DNA of 49,777 nucleotides from Treponema sp. UBA3870 (GTDB lineage Bacteria > Spirochaetota > Spirochaetia > Treponematales > Treponemataceae): NCBI GenBank assembly GCA_002392275.1, contig DGGQ01000207.1:1-49777 (forward strand). Reading direction: 5' to 3'. The translations under genes were made by a program, and so were the position numbers. Of the stretch, positions 16,560 to 24,872 are shown one piece after another (the first letter of the stretch is position 1; each line of letters starts with the position of its first letter). The notes beneath the pieces are model-generated. The model did no database searches, was not told where the DNA came from, and saw only the letters and a list, made by a program, of their open reading frames with translations.

Positions 16560-16593
16560 GAACAGGCCATCCATTTTGGGTGGCCTGTTTTTT
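16560..16593 (+). terminator. terminator of the ABC operon
   Basis: ACAGGCCA and TGGCCTGT form a perfect eight-pair stem around an 11-base loop, followed by six T, 27 bases after the binding-protein stop. Confidence 0.9.
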
Positions 16594-16621
16594 GTTGTTT
16601 TCAAGTGGAAATCCAAAGGTT

Positions 16622-17197
16622 TCAGATATCGTGTTCTTCAGCAAGTTCCCGCACTGTTTCAACGGGAAGACCTGTTCCTTGCGCTATTTGTTCGGGGCTT
16701 AGAACATTCATTTTGATAAGATTTCTGGCTGCATCAAGTTTACCTTTTTCCATGCCGTCCGCGAAGGCTTCCTTTTGTTTTACCGCGATATCCATTTTGT
16801 AATCATATTTGGCGCACAGCATGTTTATTACCTCCCGTGACTTACGGCTAAGGTAATCCCTAAGGACTCCTTCTTTCATTGCCTTTTCTATTGCCCGCCT
16901 GAACGAGCTTTTGGGGAAGCTCCTGCTGTAGGTGCTCTCGACAATCTCAACAAAACGGCAATACTCCTTAAGGATACCACAGTTTCCGCTTATCGGCAAC
17001 AGTTCGGGATTCGTGCAGTTCTTGACCTTGACAACAAGTTCAAGCGAGGCCGGAGTCATTCTGTGGAACGCATCGGAAAGTCGAAGCTCGTGCTCCATGG
17101 GGATATTGTCTTTTCCGACATAGACCACATAAAAGTCGGGGGCCGGAATCCTTCGCACCTTCTGTGCATAGCGTGTCTCGGTCGGGCAAATTTGCAA
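16622..17197 (-). pseudogene. truncated Rpn-family nuclease, C-terminal part
   Basis: The 191-residue frame starts at a TTG without a ribosome site, and the frame upstream stops after 13 codons. The body resembles the C-terminal two thirds of Rpn/YhgA-type (PD-(D/E)XK-like) proteins common in Treponema: FYVVYVGK, HELRLSDAF, a FVEIVESTYSRSFPKSS segment, then a helical end with EAFADGMEKGKLDAARNL, and the helix-turn-like tail LSPEQIAQGTGLPVETVRE. The N-terminal nuclease half is missing. The tail is the same kind as that of the Rpn gene at 40539-41379. This is a dead copy. Confidence 0.7.
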
Positions 17198-17314
17198 AAT
17201 AAATGAAAAAATCAGTGAGTTAACGCAGAATTATCAAAGAAACTGTAATTACGTCCATTAAGAGTTTTCTTAATCCAATCAAGAATTCCAAGACGTGCTG
17301 ACTTCACAAAATTG
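17198..17314 (-). other. coding-like remnant without a start
   Basis: On the minus strand one frame reads continuously after the YcgN-like stop: FDNFVKSARLGILDWIKKTL then NGRNYSFFDNSALTH before a stop near 17211. It has protein-like composition but no start codon or ribosome site. It may be the edge of a deleted gene that also cut the Rpn copy. Confidence 0.3.
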
Positions 17315-17758
17315 TCAAATCAGATAGTCGTCCCAATTTTTTGCGTCTTTTAAGTGCACACCATTTTTGATTTGCACCCCGGCAGATTTTACCGACCCCG
17401 GATTTTTTGTGACAAGCGGATGCCATTCCGGGAGCGGTTTTCCTTCCGATAAAAGTCTGTATGCGCAGGTCGATGGAAGCCAGTCAAAGTTTTGCAGATT
17501 TTTGACCGAAAGTTTTATGCAGTCCGGCACAAGTTCAAATCGGTGGGAATAGTTGCCGCATTTTCCTGTCTTTAGGTCAAGCAGATTGCAGGCGACCCTT
17601 GTGAAAAAAATCTTCTCATGTTTTCCATGACCTTCGATTATTTTTTCATAACAGCATCGTCCGCAACCGTCGCAGAGTAATTCCCATTCTTCGTCCGACA
17701 TTTCCTTTAAGGATTTTGTTTCCCAAAAAGGTCTGTCATCATTTTTGATTTCATCCAT
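17315..17758 (-). CDS. YcgN/UPF0260 family cysteine-cluster protein
   Basis: A 147-residue protein of the YcgN (UPF0260) family. The four-cysteine cluster C(D)GC..CC in LCDGCGRCCYEKI, a later Cys in VACNLLD and CGNYSHRF, plus CAYRLL and the PLPEWHPL segment are all conserved in that family and probably bind a metal. The biochemical function is unknown. The ATG at 17758 begins eight bases after the stop of the M3 peptidase, so the two are likely one operon. A TTG just before it is less likely. Confidence 0.85.
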   Translation of the reverse strand: MDEIKNDDRPFWETKSLKEMSDEEWELLCDGCGRCCYEKIIEGHGKHEKIFFTRVACNLLDLKTGKCGNYSHRFELVPDCIKLSVKNLQNFDWLPSTCAYRLLSEGKPLPEWHPLVTKNPGSVKSAGVQIKNGVHLKDAKNWDDYLI

Positions 17759-17767
17759 CAAATCATT

Positions 17768-19663
17768 TTATCCGCAAAAAGATTTTAGAAACAGCTGATT
17801 AACAGTCTGTGTGAATTCCTTCACTTCATCGGTATACATTTCAATTCCGGATTTCCAGAAATCTTTTTGTGTAATGTCGAAGCCCGCTTTTTTGCAAAGT
17901 TCCTCACACGAAAGGGAGCCTGTCTGTGACAAGAGTTTTTTATAAGTCACCGCAAAATCTGGTCCAGCTTTTTTCGACTGCTGATAAAGTCCCGCCGCAA
18001 ACAACTGACCGAACGCATACGGAAAATTGTAGAAATCCAAATCCGTGCTGTAATAATGTGACTTCACAGCCCACATATATTCGTGACGCTCTGTAAAATT
18101 CCCTGCGGAATCAGTTTCGTCATTCAAACCGTCGCCATAACTTTTTTCCTGAGCCTCGGCCATCAGACGGCAGAAATCATCGGCATTGAGTTCGGTAATC
18201 TCGCGGTTTTCAAAAACAGATTTCTCAAAATAAAAGCGGCACAAAATATCAACAAGAACCTGACTTGTATCCTGCAAATCCAAATCAATGATTTTGATTT
18301 TATCAAATCCGTCGCACTGTTTTATCATGTCCTGTTTGACAATCGTTTCGGCAAATGTGCTTGCTGTTTCGGCGAGTGTCATCGGGTAATCAAAAAATGC
18401 GGCTGGCAATCCTTTCATACAATAAAAATGGTACGCGTGTCCAAGCTCGTGCGCAAGTGTGATAATGTCGCTGAATGCCCCGGTAAAATTTGAAAGAATC
18501 CGGCTCTGATGTCCAAGCGGAAAATCTTCATCATAAGCGCCGCCAACTTTTCCGGGACGAACCTCCGCATCAATCCACTGATTTTCAAAAGCTGATTTTG
18601 CGAAATCATGCATATCCTGGCTGAACGAAGCGTATTCTTTTAGAACGTAATTTTTTGCCTCATCGAACGTCCAATTTTTTTCAAGGATAGATTTTGCGTT
18701 GTTATTTTTTTCTGGATTTACCAACGGTGCGAACAAATCATAAAACGCAATCCCCGGATGATTTTTTGTTCCGGCTGTTTTGCTTGCGGTTGAATTTGTT
18801 TTTTGAAGGAGAAGCGCTTTTGCCTTAAAATAATCACGCCACATCGGGAGAGAATCTTCAATTGCGGAAATCAAAGCGTCCAAAGATTTTTGACTTAGGC
18901 GACTAGAAATCAACGCTCTCTCCAATGCTGATTTGTAATTCCGCCTTTTGTTCAAAGTTACGGTCTGTCCTTTTAAATTGTTCAACGCAGATGCAATTGC
19001 AATCTCATTTTGATTCAAAAGATTTTTTTCTTTTTGCCAAGACTCTTTTCTAAGATTTGGCTCCGGTGAATAAGCGTCGTTGCGAAGTTCGTTAAAAGTT
19101 TTTCCGCCAGCATCTTTTAGATTTGAAATAATCTGCTCGTGAAGCATGGACCAAGCGTTCCCACCTGTCCTGTTCAAATCTGATGCAAGATTTTCTTCTG
19201 CTGCGGACATCTGGTGTTTTGTGTCCTCAAGAGTTTCTGTCAGCAGATATTTATAATCAGCATAGTTCGGATATTGATTAAAAAAATCTTCAAGTTGATT
19301 TTGATTTTTTAAAAGCACGGCAGAAAATTTTAGATGCAGCTGTTCAACTTCCAGACTGATTTTTTCAATGTCTGAAATATTGTTCAAAGATTTTGTATTC
19401 GTTGTGTCCGTTGAATAAACTATGTACGCGTATGCGTTTAGTGTTCGAGCCAAAATTAAAAGTTTGTTTTGGTTTTCAAGAAATTTTGCGAGCCACGGTA
19501 AAAAATCTTTTTCGGAAGAAAAAGCGTCTGCCTCGTTTAAGACATCGCCCACATTTTTGATTGCAGTCTGATAATTACTCAGAGCCGTTTTGTATTCAGC
19601 GGAATCCAGCGAAGAAAAAATTGAATCCAGATTCCAGCGCGGTATTTTGTTAATTGTTTCCAT
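17768..19663 (-). CDS. M3 family oligoendopeptidase (PepF-like)
   Basis: A 631-residue M3 zinc metallopeptidase. The HExxH motif is in LAHELGHAYHFY at about residue 400, with the Glu-rich helix (TLAETASTFAETIV) carrying the third ligand about 25 residues later. Length and end fit PepF/oligoendopeptidase F. It hydrolyses short peptides in the cytoplasm, as there is no signal peptide. The gene is followed by the YcgN-like gene after ten bases. On the other side it faces the plus-strand lipase-like gene, so the promoter should lie in 19664-19700. Confidence 0.92.
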   Translation of the reverse strand: METINKIPRWNLDSIFSSLDSAEYKTALSNYQTAIKNVGDVLNEADAFSSEKDFLPWLAKFLENQNKLLILARTLNAYAYIVYSTDTTNTKSLNNISDIEKISLEVEQLHLKFSAVLLKNQNQLEDFFNQYPNYADYKYLLTETLEDTKHQMSAAEENLASDLNRTGGNAWSMLHEQIISNLKDAGGKTFNELRNDAYSPEPNLRKESWQKEKNLLNQNEIAIASALNNLKGQTVTLNKRRNYKSALERALISSRLSQKSLDALISAIEDSLPMWRDYFKAKALLLQKTNSTASKTAGTKNHPGIAFYDLFAPLVNPEKNNNAKSILEKNWTFDEAKNYVLKEYASFSQDMHDFAKSAFENQWIDAEVRPGKVGGAYDEDFPLGHQSRILSNFTGAFSDIITLAHELGHAYHFYCMKGLPAAFFDYPMTLAETASTFAETIVKQDMIKQCDGFDKIKIIDLDLQDTSQVLVDILCRFYFEKSVFENREITELNADDFCRLMAEAQEKSYGDGLNDETDSAGNFTERHEYMWAVKSHYYSTDLDFYNFPYAFGQLFAAGLYQQSKKAGPDFAVTYKKLLSQTGSLSCEELCKKAGFDITQKDFWKSGIEMYTDEVKEFTQTVNQLFLKSFCG

Positions 19664-19750
19664 AAAATCAGTATATCAAAAAAATCAATTCAAATACATG
19701 GGCATATTGAGGCTATCGCAAAAGTCTTGTATATTTTACACGAGGTAAAA

Positions 19751-20944
19751 ATGATTGTTTCATTGAAAAAAAGAATTGAAATCTCGTATAAGGGCGCGAA
19801 CATTCTGCTTGGATTTTTATTTAGCACGTTGATTTTGGGGGCGCTTTTTTTTCTGGGCTGCTTTGGCCGGTTGGGGCTGCCGTCGTTCGCTCATGCAAAA
19901 GGACTGTGGATTCCGCTGGGTATAGTGATTTTTTTGTTCGAGCTGATTGTGTTTTGGGACGGGATTCTCAGAATCTACTTGACATCGGTGCAGCTAGGTC
20001 TGAAGCTCAGGATTCTTGGGGCAATCTTTGGGCTGATAGTTCCAATCAACATAATCTTGCTGATTTATATGATTCATATTGTGCGCGCGGAATACCGTTT
20101 TGAGATGAAAAAAATCAAATTGAACGAGGAGCGTGCAAGCCAGCAAATCTGCAAAACAAAATATCCAATCCTGATGATTCACGGCGTTTTTTTCAGGGAC
20201 TTCAAGCATTTTAATTATTGGGGGCGGATTCCGGACGAGCTTGAAAAAAATGGCGCAAAAGTTTTTTACGGAAACCAGCAGTCGGCGGAATCTGTTGTGG
20301 ACAGCGGAAAAAAGATTGCGGAAAAGATTCGCGAAATCTGTACGTCGGAAGGCTGCGACAAAGTGAATATCATCGCTCACTCAAAAGGCGGTCTTGAATC
20401 AAGGTGGGCAATCAGCATGGAAGGTATGGCACCACATGTTGCAAGTCTGACCACAATCAACACACCGCACCGTGGAGTCCATTATGCGGCGCACCTTCTT
20501 TCAAAGATTCCCGAAAGACGACAGTTCCATATCGCGCGGATTTACAATAAGATTTTTAAGGAGATTGGCGACCCTGCCCCGGATTTTCTTGCGTCCGTAA
20601 AAGATTTGACCGTGGAAGCCTGCGAAAAATTCAACGAAAAAGTAAAGGACTCTCCGCTGGTCTTTTATCAGAGCGTCGGCTCAAAACTCAACAGAAGAAG
20701 AGGCGGCCAGTTCCCGCTGAACATTACGTATCCCATGGTAAAAAAATACGACGGAACGAACGATGGGCTTGTGGGAAAAGAATCATGTCCTTGGGGCGAA
20801 AGATTCCAGTACATCGAAAAAAAATGCCGCCGTGGAATAACCCATGGCGACATGATTGATTTGAACAGAAAAAACATCAAAGGCTTTGATGTCCGGGAAT
20901 TTTATGTCCAGTTGGTGAAGGAACTGAAAAACAGAGGGTACTAG
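19751..20944 (+). CDS. membrane-anchored alpha/beta hydrolase, lipase-like
   Basis: A 397-residue protein. Three hydrophobic segments fill residues 10-110 (ILLGFLFSTLILGALFFLG and two more), so the enzyme is anchored. The hydrolase domain begins at PILMIHGVFF. The nucleophile elbow NIIAHSKGGLESR and TINTPHRGV are typical of triacylglycerol lipase-like proteins; a late Asp/His pair (KYDGTNDGLV, GITHGDM) completes the triad. The usual GxSxG is AHSKG here, the first glycine replaced by alanine. The ATG at 19751 has CGAGG before it. Its stop overlaps the convergent barrel gene by four bases. Confidence 0.8.
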   Translation: MIVSLKKRIEISYKGANILLGFLFSTLILGALFFLGCFGRLGLPSFAHAKGLWIPLGIVIFLFELIVFWDGILRIYLTSVQLGLKLRILGAIFGLIVPINIILLIYMIHIVRAEYRFEMKKIKLNEERASQQICKTKYPILMIHGVFFRDFKHFNYWGRIPDELEKNGAKVFYGNQQSAESVVDSGKKIAEKIREICTSEGCDKVNIIAHSKGGLESRWAISMEGMAPHVASLTTINTPHRGVHYAAHLLSKIPERRQFHIARIYNKIFKEIGDPAPDFLASVKDLTVEACEKFNEKVKDSPLVFYQSVGSKLNRRRGGQFPLNITYPMVKKYDGTNDGLVGKESCPWGERFQYIEKKCRRGITHGDMIDLNRKNIKGFDVREFYVQLVKELKNRGY

Positions 20945-22941
20945 AAACCAAACGCCCTAAGACCAAGTGTGACAACAACTCCATTCATTGAAGGATATTC
21001 CGCCGTGTCAATAAAATGGAAGCTATTGTTTTTTACGCCATTGTTGTCAACACCCGTGAACCAGTCGTAGATATATCCGATTCCAAGATTCAGCTGCAAA
21101 GGAACAGGAATTTTTGGAATTCTGTATGAGCAGTCCAATCCAACAATGCTGCTCCATTCGTATGTTCCATCGTAAAGGAAGTATTTCATTTTTGCTTGGC
21201 GGTCCGCGCTTTTTGGAACCAGCTCAGAGTATATTGAACTTCCCTCGACCTGTCCGCTTCCCCATGTTGCACCGTGGCGAATCAACTGGTACTGGAATCC
21301 AACTGTGAGTTCCGGTAAAACTCTTGATTCTGCCCTAAGGAAGAATTCGTCTGAGTTTGGTTCAAGGTAATATCCAAGGGACTTGCCGTTATTTGTGTAG
21401 GATGTTCCAATATAATAAGAACTGTACGGTTCATACAGTGTTGCTGGATGCGTGTAGCAGAAAGGCTCAATCTTTGTGTACCTGAAAGAGATGTTCATGA
21501 ACGGAAGCCAGTTTGGAGTAAACTTCATACCAGCCTGCCATGCGTACATACATCTTGCGTGCTCCCAGAATTTTGTGTTGAACTGGTTAAGCTCGTCAAG
21601 GTAGGCCGAGAACCAGAGCGAACCGAGACCTGGATAGCTAAGTTTCAAATCTCCGAACAAACCGATGTTGTCGTAATCACCAAGATTGTTCTGGTAAAGG
21701 AGATTTTCGAGCAGAGGATACGAATAGCCAGGCTCAATGCGTTTTGGATAGATTACAGATGTACCAATGTCGGCATAGACATATTTGAAATTCGCGCTGA
21801 TTTTTGCAAGGGAGAACAGATTCTGGAAGAAAAGAGAATCCTTGACCGATGGAGACGCATCTGATTGAACTCCAACGCGACCTTTTGAATCAACAAGGTA
21901 CCATGCGTCGCTGTTTATGTATTCCTGGTTTGGAAATTCCAGTGCGCCAGTTAAACCAGAAATTGAAAGCCAGCTCAACGGTTTGAACTCAAAATCTACA
22001 CCAAGGAAGGGCTGCGCATTTGAGTTCAATACAAGACTGGAATTGGTATCCATTCCCGACCACTCGCGTCTGAATCTGCTGAATCCAATTGTCAGGCGGT
22101 CATCGAACCAGGAGCCTCTTAAATCACCTTCCATGCCAAAGCATCCGCTTATAACAAAAGGCCATCCCTCAAGACCATTGGCATTCATGTTGCCAACATA
22201 ATAAACAGAGCCATCCCAATTTTTTCTAAAACTGTATGGGAGGTATGCGTAGTTTCTGAATGTCTTTATTGTCCTTGGTTTTTTCTGCCAATATTCAACC
22301 CACTCACTTGCTGTGGCTCCGCTGCCTGGTTCTGTTGGATATGTTTTGCTTTCACTGTTGTCGGTTGTAATCCACCAGTTTCCGATGTAATAGTCGTTGC
22401 CAACCTGTGTCAGAGGGTCCTTGATGAAATTGAAATAAGCGGTGAATCCATAGGAAAGATTTGTTCCAATGTCGCCACTGAACTTGAGGATGTCACTTAT
22501 TTCATAGCTAAGAGAATTTTGTCCCTTGTTTGCATAGATTCCGGAAGAAAGAGTTCCTTCCAGATAGTCAGATACTTCAAAAGAGAATTTGAATTTTTCG
22601 GAATTGTTTTCTACACGAAATTTCAGTTTTGTGAGATCCAGACCATTTTCATGGGTAAATCTTTTTATAAAATATTCGACAGTCTTTTTTTCATTTTCAT
22701 AGACAAAGCCGCTCAATGATTCTTTTTTTTCGTCCAGATTTTTGCTGATTTCATTAAGGACCTGTAAAACAAAGTGTTCTGTATATGGTTTGTCAGTTGG
22801 GAGATGGGAGCAAAGGCCTCTTGTCTCCGCCGAGTTTAAAATAGAATAAACCTCGTCGCTGAGATCTACCGCCTTGTACGTTTGGGCAAAACAAAATGCT
22901 GAGGACAGAGCAATGATTGCCGCCATAAAAATTTTTTTCAT
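20941..22941 (-). CDS. outer-membrane beta-barrel protein, Wzi-like
   Basis: A 666-residue exported protein with a signal peptide ending CFAQTYK. After about 130 helical residues the sequence turns into alternating strands with many aromatic residues (SISGLTGALEFPN, YADIGTSVIYPKR, SISFRYTKIEPF-like) and a terminal ALGF ending in Phe, typical of outer-membrane barrels. The layout resembles the capsule-assembly Wzi-type proteins of Treponema. It is transcribed divergently from another barrel protein of the same general design at 23017; 75 bases lie between them. The role is probably surface glycan attachment or transport, inferred from fold only. Confidence 0.65.
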   Translation of the reverse strand: MKKIFMAAIIALSSAFCFAQTYKAVDLSDEVYSILNSAETRGLCSHLPTDKPYTEHFVLQVLNEISKNLDEKKESLSGFVYENEKKTVEYFIKRFTHENGLDLTKLKFRVENNSEKFKFSFEVSDYLEGTLSSGIYANKGQNSLSYEISDILKFSGDIGTNLSYGFTAYFNFIKDPLTQVGNDYYIGNWWITTDNSESKTYPTEPGSGATASEWVEYWQKKPRTIKTFRNYAYLPYSFRKNWDGSVYYVGNMNANGLEGWPFVISGCFGMEGDLRGSWFDDRLTIGFSRFRREWSGMDTNSSLVLNSNAQPFLGVDFEFKPLSWLSISGLTGALEFPNQEYINSDAWYLVDSKGRVGVQSDASPSVKDSLFFQNLFSLAKISANFKYVYADIGTSVIYPKRIEPGYSYPLLENLLYQNNLGDYDNIGLFGDLKLSYPGLGSLWFSAYLDELNQFNTKFWEHARCMYAWQAGMKFTPNWLPFMNISFRYTKIEPFCYTHPATLYEPYSSYYIGTSYTNNGKSLGYYLEPNSDEFFLRAESRVLPELTVGFQYQLIRHGATWGSGQVEGSSIYSELVPKSADRQAKMKYFLYDGTYEWSSIVGLDCSYRIPKIPVPLQLNLGIGYIYDWFTGVDNNGVKNNSFHFIDTAEYPSMNGVVVTLGLRAFGF

Positions 22942-23016
22942 TATCCAACCTCTTGAAGTTTTAAAATATATGACACATTATATTGGTAAAATAATTTATT
23001 GTCATCAGGGTTTGTT

Positions 23017-24804
23017 ATGAAATTTCGTGAACTTGTTTTGGTAGGGGTGTTCTCTTTTTTTTGTGGAGGTATTGGATTTTCGGCGTCGTATAGTCCCCAG
23101 CAGTTGATTCCGGTGGACAGTTGGATTTATGATGCCCTATATACTTTGAATGCCGAAACAAAATCTGCCAGCATTGCGGATATTGGTCCATGTTCTGTGC
23201 AGGAACTCCAGCTCTATTTTTCTTTGATTGATTATGACTCTCTTTCTGAGGCTGGAAAAAAACTTTATTATGATGTACAGGATTTTTTTGCCCAAAAAAA
23301 CTTTACCCTGGATTTTGGACCTTTTAGTTTAGGCTTCAATGTGAATGTCCATCCGGAGCTTTTGTACAAATCAAACAAGGACATAGACTGGACTTTTGGT
23401 TCCCAGCATGATTTGACCTGGGATAAAATCTATTACAATGAGGATGGAACAATCAACCACACGGAGACTATTTCTGCCAGCTATGGTGATGTTTCTGCAT
23501 GGGGCGGCCACAAATTGACGACACCGCTTTTATCGCTTCCATTTTATTTAAAATTTGGGGACATCGCTTTTATTGAGACAGTTCCTTTTGTCACTTCCAA
23601 TTTTTTGTACATGTCCAAGCCTGACAATTTTACGAATATTCCGCTCGCGTTTGAAGCAATGGATTTTATGCAGCCGACTACCGCATATTTCAGCATAGGC
23701 TATCTTTTTAAGAACAATCTGGGAATTGATTTTCAGATTGGAAAAGAGGGTTTGCAGATTGGCCGTTCACTCTTGGGCAGTGTTCTCTACAACAATACCT
23801 TCCAGACAGATGCGTATTTCAAATTTGATTTTTATTCTCCAAAGTTCAAGTATGATTTGAATGTTGCGGAAATTGACCACACAAAATATCTTTATCTGCA
23901 TAATATTGAGTTTGTTCCGTTCAAATGGTTAAAAATAGGTTTGACAGAAGGCACGTTGATAAACGACTCTTTTGAACTGCGTTATCTGAATCCGCTGATG
24001 ATAATGCATTCATACCATTCGTGGACTGAATACAGGACGGAGGCTGAATCCAGCGCATATAATGAATGTCATGTCAGTGCGTACTTTGGTTTTACTTTTG
24101 ACTTAGTTCCGATAAAAAATCTTCGGATTTATGGAATCTATTCGCAGGTTGAAATGCAGCTTCCTAGTGAACTTGAGTCTGAATATGGCAAACGGCTTCC
24201 AAACAGTCTGGCGTTTCAGCTTGGTGCGGAATATAAATTTCCAAGTCCGCATTTTGGTGGATGGTGGTCGATCCAGTTAGAGGGGATATATTCGTCGCCA
24301 TTTATGTACTATAAAACAGGGGCGGACTGGTCGCTTTACCGTGCGCGATACGACAATTATCTGTGCTGGACAAATCCTCTGTGCTCTTGGATAGGGTCTC
24401 CATTTGGTCCTGACTGTGCTGGATTTGAAATCAAGGGCGGATACAAGCAGGGACAAAAATGGTCCGCTGATTTGTCATATCAGTTCATGGCGCATGGAGA
24501 AAATTCGTTCAATCTGTTCTCCCATGTTGTTGATTGCAATGGCAAGACGTATTGGGTTTACTATCCAAGCACTTTCATCAATGGTGCTTACGTTAAAGAC
24601 TCCGAAGTGGCGAGAAACATGGGACTTTCTGGAACCGTTGAATATAAAAATCAGCTGACATTGGATGGAAATTTTGTTTTGAACAGAAACTGGAGCTTTG
24701 ACGGGCAGATTGGCTATGCATTTGTATTCAATAACAACAATGTCCTGAACAATTTCCAGCAGGGTATTCAGTTGGCTTTTTCGGTGAACTATAAAGTATT
24801 TTAG
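23017..24804 (+). CDS. outer-membrane beta-barrel protein, Wzi-like paralogue
   Basis: A 595-residue exported protein with a hydrophobic leader (LVLVGVFSFFCGGIGFSASY). The body is rich in aromatic strand repeats, with features shared with the divergent neighbour: an N-terminal helical section, SLGFNVNVHPELLYKSN, FEFKPLKWL-type VPFKWLKIGLTEGTL, and an ending in Phe (FSVNYKVF). The ATG at 23017 fits the leader; a TTG 18 bases upstream also reads in frame. The two genes are probably a divergent pair of distant paralogues. The function is unknown, but a Wzi-like surface role is the best guess. Confidence 0.65.
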   Translation: MKFRELVLVGVFSFFCGGIGFSASYSPQQLIPVDSWIYDALYTLNAETKSASIADIGPCSVQELQLYFSLIDYDSLSEAGKKLYYDVQDFFAQKNFTLDFGPFSLGFNVNVHPELLYKSNKDIDWTFGSQHDLTWDKIYYNEDGTINHTETISASYGDVSAWGGHKLTTPLLSLPFYLKFGDIAFIETVPFVTSNFLYMSKPDNFTNIPLAFEAMDFMQPTTAYFSIGYLFKNNLGIDFQIGKEGLQIGRSLLGSVLYNNTFQTDAYFKFDFYSPKFKYDLNVAEIDHTKYLYLHNIEFVPFKWLKIGLTEGTLINDSFELRYLNPLMIMHSYHSWTEYRTEAESSAYNECHVSAYFGFTFDLVPIKNLRIYGIYSQVEMQLPSELESEYGKRLPNSLAFQLGAEYKFPSPHFGGWWSIQLEGIYSSPFMYYKTGADWSLYRARYDNYLCWTNPLCSWIGSPFGPDCAGFEIKGGYKQGQKWSADLSYQFMAHGENSFNLFSHVVDCNGKTYWVYYPSTFINGAYVKDSEVARNMGLSGTVEYKNQLTLDGNFVLNRNWSFDGQIGYAFVFNNNNVLNNFQQGIQLAFSVNYKVF

Positions 24805-24872
24805 AAACTTTTTTACTCTTGACACATTTTATGGATGGACAGTATCATTGCTATAATGGAGAAAGTGTCAAG

